A stretch of DNA of 64,000 nt from Allomyces macrogynus ATCC 38327 (GCA_000151295.1 GG745329.1:1661570-1725569); one strand, 5' to 3'; positions 29,346 through 40,152 are shown, numbered from the stretch's first letter. Notes: a model not told the origin generated them from the sequence alone. Numbers and translations are program-made.

Positions 29346-29754
29346 AGAGGGGAGGTGGACTGAGCTGGGACTGGGATATTTCTTTATTTTCTGGGAGACG
29401 CGAGCCGACTTGAGGGGGTTGATGGAATGCTTGATCGCGCTTGGTGTTGGAACATCATGGGGCGAGTGACGTGGCTGATGGCAGGTGGTTTCTCTCGCCA
29501 CATCCTCGATCAGCCTCAGCCCGTGCGACTTTAGCGACCCATGACCGGATGGCGACCCCAACCAACTCCTTCCCTTCCACGTTTCCATCGTCGACGCTGC
29601 TCCTCCTCTCTGACCACAAACGTCGCCGTCGCCAAGGACAAGTCGCCGCCGAATCGACGCGCAACCACAAGTGCCCGCACCAGAACGGAACCGCGCGCGT
29701 GTCCCCTCTCCAACGCCCCCCACCACCCATTTCGTCCATCGCCCTCCCCACATC
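29346..29754. other. Intergenic region between DNAH6 and ACMSD
   Basis: About 410 bp with no supported gene. It holds the 3' end of the dynein transcript and a CT-rich presumptive promoter/5' UTR of the ACMSD gene. Confidence 0.6.
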
Positions 29755-30911
29755 ATGACCTCGACCCCTTGTACCGCCCGCCAAACGCCCGTCGCGCAGC
29801 TGCGCCGGCTCAAGATCGACCTGCACACGCACATTCTGCCCGAGCGGTGGCCTGACCTTGCCAAAAAATACGGCTACGGCTCGTGGGTGCAGCTGTCGCA
29901 TCAGGGCTGCCCGCCCGGCCAGGCCGACATGATGCAGGGCGGCAAGTTTTTCCGGCGCATCGACTGCAACTGCTGGTCGCCTGACGCGCGTCTCAAGGAC
30001 TGCAACGCGACGACTGTCGACGTGCAGGTGCTCTCGACCGTGCCCGTCATGTTCTCCTACTGGGCCAAGCCCGAGGACACGCTCGACCTGTCGCGGTACC
30101 TGAACGACCACATCGCGCAGTGCGTTGCTGAGGACCCGAAGCGGTTTGTCGGGCTCGGCACGCTGCCGATGCAGGCGCCCGAACTGGCCGCGCAGGAACT
30201 GCGTCGTTGCGTGCAAGAACTCGGTCTCGCGGGCGTGCAGATCGGGTCACACGTGAACGCATGGAACCTGGACGCGCCTGAGCTCGATGTGTTTTGGAAG
30301 GCGGCCGAGGAATTGCAGGCGGCCATCTTTATCCACCCGTGGAACGACGCCGCCGAGACGGCCGACCGCATGAAGCCCTACTGGGGCGCCTGGCTCGTGG
30401 GCATGCCGTGTGAGACGACCTTGGCGATCTGCTCCGTGACCATGGGTGGCGTGCTCGACCGGTTCCCGCGGCTCAAGCTGTGTTTTGCCCATGGTGGCGG
30501 CGCGTTTCTCGCGACGCTCGGCCGGATTGACCACGGGTTCAATGTGCGCCCGGACCTGTGCGCAACGCGCACCAAGCACCCGCCGTCGCACTACCTCAAC
30601 AAGATTCATATCGATTCGCTCGTGCACGACCTCGACACGCTCAAGTTTTCCATTGCCAAGATTGGCGCGGACCGCATCATGCTCGGGTCGGACTGTACGT
30701 TTTGTTAGCTCTCTCCTTGTCATCTTGTTGCGAGTGCCGAATTGCTGACCGACATTTCGCTTTCATGGAATGCCTAGACCCGTTCCCGCTCGGCGAGCAC
30801 CACCCGGGCAAGATGGTCGAGGAGAGCGACTTGGACGACGAGGTCAAGGACGCGATTCTCTACAAGAACGCAGTGCAGTTCCTGAACCTCGACGCGGCCA
30901 ACTACCAATAG
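29755..30911 (+). CDS. ACMSD: 2-amino-3-carboxymuconate-6-semialdehyde decarboxylase (ACMSD)
   Basis: Two exons, 29,755-30,694 and 30,778-30,911, joined in phase 1 across a GTACGT...TAG intron, give 357 residues. The enzyme decarboxylates ACMS in the kynurenine pathway, diverting it from quinolinate and NAD synthesis. It is a zinc amidohydrolase: KIDLHTHILP supplies the HxH metal ligands near the N-terminus. STVPVMFSYWAKPEDTLDLS and FVGLGTLPMQAPELA are near-diagnostic ACMSD blocks. IHPW carries the next His and LGSDYPFPLGE the catalytic Asp; the Asp-Tyr junction lies at the splice site. The ATG at 29,755 adds a short N-terminal extension relative to the animal enzymes. Cytosolic. The gene is intact. 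Confidence 0.95.
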
Positions 30912-31562
30912 AGGCCAGGACGCCGGTGCCATCCACCGGGTCTTCCTCCAACGTCGACTGCTCAGAATGCAGCCATCAGGACGACAACGTTGCGCCGTAC
31001 CGCGTCCGGTCGCTCGTCCTCCTCTTGCATCCACCGTTCCACCCAGCGCGGCCGCACGCTGCGTCCGTGGCGCGCGCCCTAGGGCCCACGCGCGTCGTTT
31101 GTATATCTTTCGTGGAGGTTTGTTTGCGAATGTATTCGTGTTGATTTCACTCCACTGGCATATTTGGAGGATACGGATGGTTCACAAACTCTGAGATATT
31201 AAGGATGTTGAGCTGCGGATTTGAAGTCTCGAGATTTGGGATTTCATTGTCGACGTGTTACGCACGTGACGCTTCCGTGATCCCTCCAAGCTGGCGCCGT
31301 CGTGGTGGGCAGGGCAACAGCCGCTCGCCGGCTTGCCGGTCGTCTCGCCCACCAAGAGGATCACGACACTGTGCAGACGACGACCGCTCGCATATACCTG
31401 GACCAGCAGCGCTCAGCGTTCCGATTGATCCCCGTTCGGTGCCGGCCACTGGACCTTGTGCACGCACCAACAACCTCGGCGGACTTGGACCCGTCCGTTC
31501 GACAAGCCAACGTCATTTTGCGCGCCTGTTGCAACCTCCACCCGCCGCCACGATCCTGCATC
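30912..31562. other. Intergenic region between ACMSD and the p24 gene
   Basis: About 650 bp without a supported gene. The sequence is AT-richer around 31,100-31,260 and CG-rich before the next ATG. Confidence 0.55.
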
Positions 31563-32351
31563 ATGTTGATCCTCGCCCGCGCCGTCCTGAGGCCGCGCCT
31601 TGTCGCCGCCGTAACGCTCGCGCTCGCGCTGCTCGCGACCGTCGTGTCGGCATTTACCGTGCGCGTGGCACCGCACGCGTCGACGTGCTTTTACGAGGAC
31701 CTGCGCGTCGACCAAAAAACGCTGATCACATTCCAGGTCGGCGAAGGCGGGTCGCTCGACGTGGATTTTTGGGTGTCCGACCCAAACGACGCGATGCTGC
31801 AGCTCGACCACCGCGTCTCGCAGGGCACCTATCAGCTGATTCCAAGTATCGCGGGCAAGTACACGTACTGCTTTAGCAACCAAATGAGCTCGATTTCCGA
31901 GAAGTTGGTGCAGTTCAGTGTGCGCGGCGCCGATGTGCCGCCGGTCGACCCGAAAGGCACGTCAATTGCTCGTGTCAGCGCGCGCGTGGAGACAAGAGAG
32001 ATGATGGATCGAGCGCAAGGATGGTGAGCTGACTGCGGTTCATGCGTCCCTAGCCATTGTGGATCCCGTCATGGAGATTGTCAACGAGCTCGCGCGCGAC
32101 ATTCACAGCATCAAGGAGGAGCAGCAGTACATTGTCACGCGCGAGCGCGCGCACCGCAACAGTACGTTGTCACCGTCATGCCTTGGTCGCGACCCCGTCG
32201 AAACTGACTCGGATTGGCCCACCTAGCCGCCGAGTCGACCAACGCACGTGTCATGTGGTGGTCCCTGCTGCAAACGGCCATGCTCGTGGCCGTGTGCCTG
32301 TTTCAGATTTACTACCTCAAGCATTTCTTTGAGGTCCGGCGCGTTATTTGA
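31563..32351 (+). CDS. TMED2: p24-family cargo receptor, TMED2/Emp24 (p24-beta) ortholog
   Basis: Three exons, about 31,563-31,956, 32,054-32,161 and 32,227-32,351, give about 208 residues. It is a type I membrane protein of COPI/COPII vesicles that cycles between ER and Golgi and sorts GPI-anchored and other cargo. It has a signal peptide (LVAAVTLALALLATVVSA). The GOLD domain has its two Cys in STCFYED and YTYCFSN and includes a GGSLDVDFWV strand. A coiled coil follows (IVNELARDIHSIKEEQQYIV), then a membrane span, and a tail ending YLKHFFEVRRVI. That tail, with its FF and RR signals, is characteristic of the p24-beta branch. The first intron appears to use a GC donor (AAAG/GCACGT), because no GT donor keeps the frame as well; that boundary is uncertain. 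Confidence 0.9.
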
Positions 32352-32708
32352 GGAGACGCGTCAATGCTCGTGCGTCGTTTGGATCCTCTGTCCGCGCGCG
32401 CGCGCGACCTGTGTCTTGCATTAGCGGTGGTGATGAGATCCTATTTTTGAGTCACACGTCTTGTCCACCCTCTCGTGTCGGGTTTCAGCAGGCTGTGAGT
32501 GGGTTCCAGGACGGAGCCTGTTGGCTACGAGCGATATCTGAACGTCATCTCGCTGGTTGCGGCCTCGGACTGCTCAGACTTGGTGCGTTTTGGTCTGGAC
32601 TCGAGTCGACGCTCAACTACTGTCTCAAAACGATCCACAAGGCCAAGTCTGCAACAAATCCTAGACGGGTTGATAGTGACAATACATCGCGGTCCTCTGG
32701 CACTTGCG
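32352..32708. other. Convergent 3' intergenic region
   Basis: About 360 bp between the convergent TMED2 and Apd1-like genes. I see no gene. A CG dinucleotide run (cgcgcgcgcg) lies near 32,395. Confidence 0.55.
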
Positions 32709-33713
32709 CTACGCATTCGTCGGTGCAGCCGCTCCACTCTTCCCTCCCTCCTCGGCCCCGCTCTTGCCAAGCGGCAGCCCACGCCCACGCCACAACTTCT
32801 TGACGGTGCGCCCACCGCGCACCTGCTCCTTCACCAGCGTCGTCACGTCGCACGTATGCACGCGCCCGTACCAGTCGCCCGACGGGTACATGATCAGCGT
32901 GCCGGCAAACTTGTGCCCGCCAATATGCGACGTGCCGTAGACGGCAACCTGGTCGTGCAGGTCCGGGAAGTCGCGGTCAATCACACGGTGGAACTCGCGA
33001 ATCAAGATGGGACCCGACTCGCCGCATCGCGAGTCGCGCTTTTTGTGTGCGCAAATCAGGACGTGGTGCTTGTGCTCGACGGGCACGAGTCGTGGCGCAA
33101 ACGATGCGCCTGTGGGCGCCGGGGGCAGCGTGTTGTGCTGGAACCAGTGCGTGAGCACCTGCTCGGCGTTTTCGATCGTCACGTCTGTGATCATAACGTG
33201 GTCGGGGAAGACGAGAATGTCGACGGCCTCGACTTCGTCGCCGTGCGCGTCAAAGTGCACGGCCGGGTTGGACCGCGGGCGGTCGCACGCCGTGACCACG
33301 ACGCGACCGACGGGGGTGTTGGCGCCGGACCTGGCGGTGCGCACGGTGCCCTTGAGCGACGAGGCGACATCGTCAATCTTGGCGGCGAGCTTCGAGTCGG
33401 CATCGATATGGCTCGCCCACGAAAAGGCGGCGTTGCCCGTGCACAGGATCAGATGGTGTGTGTAGGGCTTGATCGACCCGGCAAGCGTGCTCGTCTTGTC
33501 GAGCTGCGATTCGGTGCGTGCCGAGTATGCCGCGTGCTCGGGGCAGGGGTTGTCGCAGGCCGCGCAGGCATCGGTGAAGTCGATCGACGACGGGAACGTG
33601 CAGGCGTCGTTGTCGTCGCTCGGCTGCAGGGACCCGCGCCGCGACAGGTTGACGAGCGACCTGAGCGAGACGGACGAGGCGACCGACTTGAGAGTGTTGA
33701 AGATGCCGGACAT
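32709..33713 (-). CDS. Apd1/Aim32-like sucrase/ferredoxin-like [2Fe-2S] protein
   Basis: 334 residues from the ATG at 33,713 (MSGIFNTLKS). The open frame extends further upstream but that part has no protein character. The C-terminal thioredoxin-like ferredoxin domain holds CAHKKRDSRC, two Cys separated by eight residues, and later SHIGGHKFAG, giving the H-x-G-G-H signature. Together these match the two-Cys/two-His iron-sulphur site known for yeast Apd1 and Aim32. WYGRVHTCDV and the basic GRTVKKLWRG end are also family blocks. An extra N-terminal Cys cluster (CAACDNPCPEHAAY) is typical of Apd1-like members. Role: redox iron-sulphur protein linked to oxidative and drug resistance in yeast; cytosolic or mitochondrial location is not clear here. 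Single exon. Confidence 0.9.
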   Translation of the reverse strand: MSGIFNTLKSVASSVSLRSLVNLSRRGSLQPSDDNDACTFPSSIDFTDACAACDNPCPEHAAYSARTESQLDKTSTLAGSIKPYTHHLILCTGNAAFSWASHIDADSKLAAKIDDVASSLKGTVRTARSGANTPVGRVVVTACDRPRSNPAVHFDAHGDEVEAVDILVFPDHVMITDVTIENAEQVLTHWFQHNTLPPAPTGASFAPRLVPVEHKHHVLICAHKKRDSRCGESGPILIREFHRVIDRDFPDLHDQVAVYGTSHIGGHKFAGTLIMYPSGDWYGRVHTCDVTTLVKEQVRGGRTVKKLWRGRGLPLGKSGAEEGGKSGAAAPTNA

Positions 33714-34177
33714 TCTGGTTACGAGCGGGGCAGAAGGATTGGTACTTGGACGGTTGCTGGGACAGTGTCGAGGAGCACGTCGCAGCGGGCGAATTGCAAC
33801 CGTGCTGAAGGTGAGGTGGGGGCCGCTGTACGTTGCGGGCAGCGCTGCGGCTTTATTGCCGTTTTCGACGGGGGGATTGCTCCAGGGTTGGGCGTCGTCG
33901 ACGTCCAGGGTCGACGTCCATGGTCGACGACGGCGACGATGAACGCACACGAAAGGGCAGACAAGTTGGGCCGTTTTTGCTGGACGCGGCGCCACCCGGC
34001 CAAACTGGGCCAACCCTTGTTTTGAAACAACCTGCATCGTCCAGGGTTTGAACCAAGCGCTCTTGGCTTGCACCTCAGGTTCAACACACGGCTGCCGTCA
34101 ACGCCGTCAACGATCAACTGATGCTTGTCCCTGTTCCGGCCATCATCGCGGCACAACATATTTATGTGCCGCGCACC
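33714..34177. promoter_or_regulatory. Shared divergent promoter region (Apd1-like gene and TTC29)
   Basis: 464 bp between the starts of two divergent genes. A TATTTATG element lies at 34,159-34,166, about 12 bp before the presumed TTC29 ATG. No gene is supported, although several frames stay open because of GC bias. Confidence 0.45.
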
Positions 34178-35725
34178 ATGCCCGCCCCGCCCGCCCACTT
34201 GCCGCAGACCGACTGCAGCGACCCGGCGTCACGCTCTCCACCGCGTGCTGCGAGACCGTACCGCTCGCCGTCCGACTCCACAAGCGTGAGTCCAATCCCG
34301 ACCGCAGCCGCACCCAACCATGGCAGCACCAACGGCACCAGTAACGCTGCTGAGCCGCTGCTGCGAGCCATGGCGCTCAAACTCCTGACCGACGGCTCCG
34401 TCGACTCGTTTGCCGACCTGTTTCCCATGATGCGGCTCGACGACGCCAACGCCGACCACACGCCGCCATCGGGCGGGCCCGTTGCCGCGCACGCGCTCTG
34501 GCGCCGCCAAGTCCAGTTTCGCACGTCGCCCGCCCACGTCCAGCGGCTGTGCAAGCTGCTCGCTGGCCGCGAAGATGCGGTGTTGCGAGCCGACGCGGCC
34601 GACTCGTACACGGCGTGCCGCGCCCTTGCTGCGTTCTTGCTTGATGCGTTCCCTGTCGCGGCGGCACGGTTTGCCGATGAGGCGCTGGCCACGGCACTGG
34701 CGATTCGCGCGGCGGGGAAGCCTTGAATGCGATTCGGAGCCCGAGATGGCAGTCGTGGAGGCGCGCGCCGCGCTTGCGGAAGCTTTGGCCAAGCAGGGTG
34801 CGTTTTTGCCAACTGCCAGCAGGTGGAGAAGGCGCGTTGTAACATCCTCGATCTTAAGTGCATCTAGGAAAACACGCTGAGGCCATTGCACAGTGCCACC
34901 AGGCGCTCGTGCTCCCCAACGCTGTCGACCGCATGATCCAGTCAGTCCAAACCGTTGCTGAAGAGGTACCAAAAGCTGAATTTCGAGTTTGAGCTTGCAT
35001 CGCGTCTTGCTGATCCATGTGCCGCACATTTGTCTAGCACGAAGCCGCAGGTCAATGGGCTGCCGCACACGACTCTCGCACGCGTCTCTTCAACACACCC
35101 GCGTGCCGTCCCGCTGTCCATGGACCTGCACCGACGACTCGGCCGCGCCAACCTCGAGCTCGGGCGGCTCGACGCTGCCCGCCCCGCGCTCGAGCAGTTC
35201 CTCGAGTGGGCGCAGACTCTTACCGGCGCGTCGGTGCCTCCAGAAGCATCGCCCGCAGCCATTGGCGCTGCGGTCCTGGCTGTGGCCAAATGCCGCGATC
35301 AGCTCGGCGACCTTGAGGGGGCCATGACAGTGCTGCGCACGTATCTCGACTCTGGCACGGCCACGGCCGTGGAGGCCTTGCCCGCTCGGCACCGTGCCGC
35401 CGTGATGCTTGGCAACTTGCTCAATCGCATGGGCCACGGCGCGACTGCCGCCGGGTTCTTGCAGTCGGCGACCGACGACGCGTCGTGCGTGCAGCTCGGG
35501 ATCGCGCGCGGCACGCCGTTGCTCGAGGATTTGCTCGCCGCTGCGAATGCCGGGCCCCAGGCTGCGATGGCATACTTGGGACAGGTGCGGCGGTGGGCAA
35601 GAAGGGTGGGGATGGGACTGTGGTTGGGTGAAGATCGCGACTTGGACAGGCACAGTTGCTCTCAGCCAAACATGATTTCGTTTCTCATCGCGCATGAGTC
35701 GCTCTGCACTGTGTTTGGTGTGTAA
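34178..35725 (+). CDS. TTC29: TTC29-like tetratricopeptide protein (axonemal), with apparent frameshifts
   Basis: The N-terminal part (LLTDGSVDSFADLFPMM, REDAVLRADAADSYTACRAL) and the later TPR helices (LHRRLGRANLELGRLDAARPALEQFL, RAAVMLGNLLNRMGHGATAAGFLQ) follow the order of TTC29, a flagellar protein tied to axonemal dynein and motility. Reading needs one lost base in the GGGG at 34,714-34,717 (the frame otherwise stops at 34,724). It also needs an intron at 34,798-34,867, a probable intron from about 34,970 to 35,035, another frame change near 35,080-35,110, and a final intron at about 35,585-35,665 before the stop at 35,725. The start is uncertain (34,121 or 34,178). Either the assembly has indel errors or the gene is newly broken. 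It is divergent from the Apd1-like gene. Confidence 0.7.
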
Positions 35726-35899
35726 GACGCGACAGTGCGCGAGCAGGCGCCAGTCTGCAAGCGACAGCAGTTTGATGCGACCCGCAGCGACCAGCAACCG
35801 AACTGGCTGACACTCCCATGTCGTTTGCTTGGGCACCAGAAACGAGACAGAAAGCAAACGGTTTTGAGAGGCAAAATATATTACAACCACGGGCGCAAC

Positions 35900-36240
35900 T
35901 TACGCCTTGGTGGCCTTCTTGCCGGTCTCAACCTTGATGTCCTTGGGCAGCGTCTCCTTGAGCTTCTTGGCCTTGGCGGGGTCCTTGACCAGGAGCGTGT
36001 ACATGTAGGTCGCGCCACGGAGCTTGAACTTGGTGATGTTGCCCGTCTTCTTGATGCGCGCCGCTAGAGCGTTTCAAACACGGGAAAATGTCAGATTTCC
36101 GTTTCGACGGTGGTTTGAGCGCCCGCGACGATGGAAACGACGGCTACAACGCCAAAAAATGCACGGGAAGGGCACATACACTGCACGTCCTTGCGGCGGG
36201 CAATTTCGAGGAAGTCCTTGATGTCCGAAACCTGCTTAGG
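35900..36240 (-). CDS. RPL38: 60S ribosomal protein L38 (eL38), first exon not found
   Basis: Two exons are clear. 36,180-36,240 encodes PKQVSDIKDFLEIARRKDVQ, and 35,900-36,063 encodes ARIKKTGNITKFKLRGATYM and continues to KKATKA. They join in phase 1 through a 116-nt GTATGT...TAG intron. The protein is about 75 residues, slightly longer than the usual 70 because of a lysine-rich end. The upstream exon must contribute little more than the initiator Met, a common ribosomal-protein arrangement, but no ATG directly followed by a donor is visible up to about 36,700. A weak candidate is an ATG at about 36,446. Confidence 0.93.
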
Positions 36241-37283
36241 CTGCAGAAAGCGAGGGAAAACGGCAAACGAAGCCGTCAGTCTCTGGGACCAGAGGTTCAG
36301 GACGACAATTCCGCGAGGACCAGCACGGCGAAATGACCGCGGCGCGGTGAGACGACCGCGAACGACGGTACGACGAAGCGAACGCAAACGGCTGCAAGCG
36401 ACCGGCCCGGAGCGACGAAACGACCGCCCCACAGCACACTCAACATGGAACGACGAGGTGACGGCGAGAGCAAATTGGGCCAGCGTGCCGAGTTACGTCC
36501 AGAATGACCGACAGGTTCCACCCACCCACCCACGGAGACGTGAAGACCGCCACCAAACGTCATAACGACGTTGCCCAGATTGCAGGGTCATAGTAACGCC
36601 TTACGGCGAGATGGTAGTGGTTCGGGTTCGCGCGCGGTGGTGGTGACTGGTGGGGTGGTCACGGACGTCCATCCGTTCGGCGAGTCGCAGGGATGCACAG
36701 CTCCGAGGGGCGCAAGCAGATCGTGCGGCGGCCCGTTCTTCGCGCCGTGCTGAACGACAACGTTGATGGTCGTCGTCGCGGTCGTTCGTCGGTCGCTCGT
36801 CGTCGTCATGGTGGTCGCTTCGTGCCGGTGCTGATGCGGTTGGCGGTGGGCTATGCACTGACCATTTTGACGATCTTCCGTTTCGAAGGGGAGGGGGTTC
36901 ACTCTGGCTCAACGGCAGCCTTCGTCGCTCAAGCCGAACACGAAACAGTCATGTGATTTTGACTCATATGTGATCAACGTCGTTTGCAGGTTGGCCGAGC
37001 GTTCGAATCTGGATTTGAACGTTTCTGGTTTCCTGTGCGATGTTCAGCTCTCGTGTTCAAATCGACCTGCCGTTCTTCTCGACCGCTGGCCAAGTACTGC
37101 TGGCCGCGCGATGTCGAAACGATGAAGAAAACCTGCCGCAACAAATGGAATCCATTTCCTCGTTCAATTTCAACCCGAAATCGGGGCTGGCAAGGACGCA
37201 AGGCAACAGCGCAATCAACTCATTGCAGGCCACAAAAGGACCCGATGAACACAACAAATGCGAAACGAAATTGTGACAACAAA
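36241..37283. other. Upstream region of RPL38; no further gene supported
   Basis: About 1 kb, presumably containing the RPL38 first intron, start exon and promoter. A stretch near 36,990-37,020 resembles fragments of a tRNA (GGCCGAGCG and TTCGAATC) but does not fold as one. Confidence 0.5.
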
Positions 37284-39245
37284 TTATCGGATAGCGGGTG
37301 GACTTGCTGCGGTTGGAGGCATTGATGGAGCGGTCGGCTCTGGCATGGACATCGTCTGGGCCGGGATCACGAAAGGCGGCGATGACGGCGGCACTGCCGC
37401 TTGATCCGTGATCGCAAAGGGACCCGTCGGCGAAGGTGCTGCCCCAACAGATGGCGAGTACGGGATTGCGGGCGCGATCGGGGTCGGTGTCGGCATCACC
37501 ATGATCGGCGTTGGCATGGTCATGGAGTCTGGTGCCAAAAACGGGCCCGTGCTGGGCAACGCGGGCATGCTCGTCGCCGCGACAGGGCGGGCGGTCGTCG
37601 AGTAGGTCGGCAGCGGCTCCCAGCAGTACCCGTAGTACCCGTCGTTCGCCTCGGCCCACCTGAACGGCGCCGTCATCCCGAAATTGTACTCCAGGATGCA
37701 CGGTCCGTCGGCGCCCACCGCTGGGTGCACCGCGAGTTCGGGTGCCGGGATCGGTCGCGTTTCGGGTGGTACTTCCGGCAAACGCGCGCCGTTGCGCGTG
37801 AAGAAGACGGCGCGCCGCATCGTGTCGATCCCAACGCCGACGACGTCGCCCGCGCGGAACGGCATCCCGTACGACTGGCCATGCTCCGAGTCGCACGCGA
37901 ATAAGCGGCCGTCGTCCGAGTGGTACCCGAGCGACCACGTGTGCCAACCGGGCAATCGGTATGACGGGTATGGCGTCGTCGTCAGGCCAATGGCGATCGT
38001 CGTTTGCGGGTTCATGGCAACCACGGCGATTTCGAAATACAGAACCGGTCGCGGTGGCATGAGCGCTTTATCGCCAACGGCAATGGTCGCGACATTGTCG
38101 GGCAGCCATGGGACAGGCATCGTCGTGAACACGGTCGCGTCCTGGCCCGGCGCAATCGGCGCGAGGCCTTGGAAAAATGATATCAGGTTGTCGCCCACGG
38201 TCGCTTGGCTCGGCGGGAGCCCCGCCGCCGAAAACTGCCACGCCGACGGGCTCTTCATTTGCTCGATTTGGTCCGCGGTCACGAGCGGCGGGAGCGGCGG
38301 GTTCGCACGCAGGTAGCCCTCGGCGCGGTCATTGTCAAACTCGGGTGCGACATGCACGGGCGTCGACAGCGATCCTTGCGCCGTCACTTGCAAATCATCG
38401 GCTGCAGCCATGGGCGGCACTGTTAAGCCTTCTCTCGCCATCGATGCTGCCGCCATCTTGTTTCCCGTCGCCACGCAGCACCCGAAACAGCAACTAGCGA
38501 GAATGATCACGCCGAAAATGCCGCCCGCGACAACTTCGAAGAATGGCCACGTGCTCATTACAGAGCGACTTCCATCATATGTTGGAGGCGCAGAGCGGAC
38601 GCCCGTTGTCGGAAATGGCGTCGACATTGGCGTCGGCGTAAATGTCGCGCCGTACGGCCACGTTGCTGTCGGGGTGGCGGTGGAGGCGGCCGAGCACATC
38701 GCCGTGCCGTAGTACGTTTCGAGCACGCCGTCTTGCCGTTGAAACTGGCAGGCCACTCCATATGTCGGATGGTAATACACCGGCCCTGACCAGTAGCCAG
38801 AATACCCGTGCGGCCCCGTCACAATCACGACTACACGCACAAATTTGATCGGTTGAGATCCCGGGAACGAATCGAGCGCGGCGAGAGTAAAATAAGTTTG
38901 GCACGAACCTCCAGGGCGTGGTGCCCAACCACTGCTCACACCACCCGACCATCCGTCACGGGTCCCACCACTGCTGCTGCTTCCGCCGCCCGAGCTACTG
39001 CCGCCGCTTTTCCCAGAACTTGAGCTTGACCCTCCTCCGCGACTACCACCACCACCACCGCGCCCGCCGCCGACACCGCCCTTTGGGTACGGAGTGGCAG
39101 AGACAAACGGCACCACGGTCGCAAAGAGCGTGATCACGCACGCGATCACGGCCAGAGCGAGGAGCAACTTGGACGAGGTGACGGTGCCGCGTTGGCGGGT
39201 GCATGGATTTCTGATTGGTACAGGTCGAGGGGACGTCGGGCTCAT
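37284..39245 (-). CDS. SPRY-domain membrane protein with signal sequence and Gly/Ser-rich ectodomain
   Basis: 653 residues, single exon. A hydrophobic N-terminal segment (LLLALAVIACVITLFATVVPFV) is a signal peptide or anchor, followed by a Gly/Ser-rich low-complexity tract. A small ectodomain with Cys and Trp/Tyr-rich strands comes next, ending in a Thr/Pro-rich linker with an APPTYDG motif. A single membrane span (VVAGGIFGVIILASCCFGCC) precedes a cytosolic SPRY/B30.2-like domain (LYFEIAVVAMNPQTTIAIGL, WSLGYHSDDGRLF, FRAGDVVGVGID, VFFTRNGARLP). The tail is rich in Pro, Met and Thr and contains LPTY. The layout (one span followed by SPRY and PY-like motifs) resembles yeast Ssh4/Ear1 adaptors for the Rsp5 ubiquitin ligase, but the large Gly-rich ectodomain is different. 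The Ssh4-like role is inference. Confidence 0.85.
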   Translation of the reverse strand: MSPTSPRPVPIRNPCTRQRGTVTSSKLLLALAVIACVITLFATVVPFVSATPYPKGGVGGGRGGGGGSRGGGSSSSSGKSGGSSSGGGSSSSGGTRDGWSGGVSSGWAPRPGGSCQTYFTLAALDSFPGSQPIKFVRVVVIVTGPHGYSGYWSGPVYYHPTYGVACQFQRQDGVLETYYGTAMCSAASTATPTATWPYGATFTPTPMSTPFPTTGVRSAPPTYDGSRSVMSTWPFFEVVAGGIFGVIILASCCFGCCVATGNKMAAASMAREGLTVPPMAAADDLQVTAQGSLSTPVHVAPEFDNDRAEGYLRANPPLPPLVTADQIEQMKSPSAWQFSAAGLPPSQATVGDNLISFFQGLAPIAPGQDATVFTTMPVPWLPDNVATIAVGDKALMPPRPVLYFEIAVVAMNPQTTIAIGLTTTPYPSYRLPGWHTWSLGYHSDDGRLFACDSEHGQSYGMPFRAGDVVGVGIDTMRRAVFFTRNGARLPEVPPETRPIPAPELAVHPAVGADGPCILEYNFGMTAPFRWAEANDGYYGYCWEPLPTYSTTARPVAATSMPALPSTGPFLAPDSMTMPTPIMVMPTPTPIAPAIPYSPSVGAAPSPTGPFAITDQAAVPPSSPPFVIPAQTMSMPEPTAPSMPPTAASPPAIR

Positions 39246-40152
39246 GGTATGAAAAGGTCAGAGCTGATGGAATGAATAAGACTGGTTGGTGCTGGTTGAT
39301 GTCGCTGGTGCTTGAGCGCGCGTTGACGCTTGGCATCAACACGGCGGCCCAGGCCGGGCGTCCATTCAATTTATACTGTCTGATTCGACTCGGGGAGCGT
39401 AATAGCGCCTTTGCACGCGCGTGCAGACAGAGCAGAGAGAGGCGTGTATGCGCGACCCGATTCAGGCACCGGCTGTGTCGCAACTTAGCCGGCCGCGCGC
39501 GGCATGGTGCAGGAAGAGGGCGCACACGATGCCACAGTTTCTTGACGTTTGCTCCTGTCTTGCAGCACGTACTACCTGGCGGCAGCGACTCGGATCTTCT
39601 CGACGACGAGCAGACGAGACCAGATCTCGCACGCGTGTGTGAACGAACAGTTGTCTTCAAAGCATTGTGGAATCGTTGGTGCATGGGCTGTGGCGTAAAG
39701 ACACAGGGCGTTCCTGTTTCAAGCTGTGGCGGTGATCGGCCCTTGTGGAGTGCTTGAATGGCGCGCGAAGCATCACATGGACCTGGAAACTGACCGGAGG
39801 ACCTGAGACATTCCAGAACGACGTTGACCGTCAAAGCGTTGCAACGTTTCTCGTTCCGAGCTGTCGCTGCTGCCATGTCTGCACTCTGCTCTCTGTTGCA
39901 GACCTGGCCCTTCGTGAATGCGAACGAGAGCGGCATCCTCCACAGTCGATGGGCACGACTTCACAGTGAAATGCTACTTACGCGCTGGGACCAAAACGAG
40001 CCTTGTTGGGAACACATACTACGCCACGACATCAGCGGTCTTGCTCGATAGTCATCCTCCACCAGTACCATCGTATCCCACTTGGCGCGCGGTGTCGTCT
40101 CATCCATCGCCCCGCAGAGCAGCAAAACAGAGCAAGTCCCCACTTAGTTCGC
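39246..40152. other. Intergenic region with no supported gene
   Basis: About 900 bp between the SPRY gene promoter side and the 3' end of the dynein pseudogene. Open frames here show no protein-like character. Confidence 0.5.

Noticed and set aside
32499..34025. 508-codon plus-strand ORF
   Set aside because: Shadow of the Apd1-like gene, whose iron-sulphur motifs are on the minus strand.
33714..34073. N-terminal extension of the Apd1-like reading frame
   Set aside because: It lacks protein character and overlaps the divergent promoter. The ATG at 33,713 starts the recognisable protein.
36985..37035. tRNA-like fragments (GGCCGAGCG and TTCGAATC)
   Set aside because: The pieces are adjacent rather than at D-arm and T-arm spacing, and no acceptor or anticodon stem can be formed.
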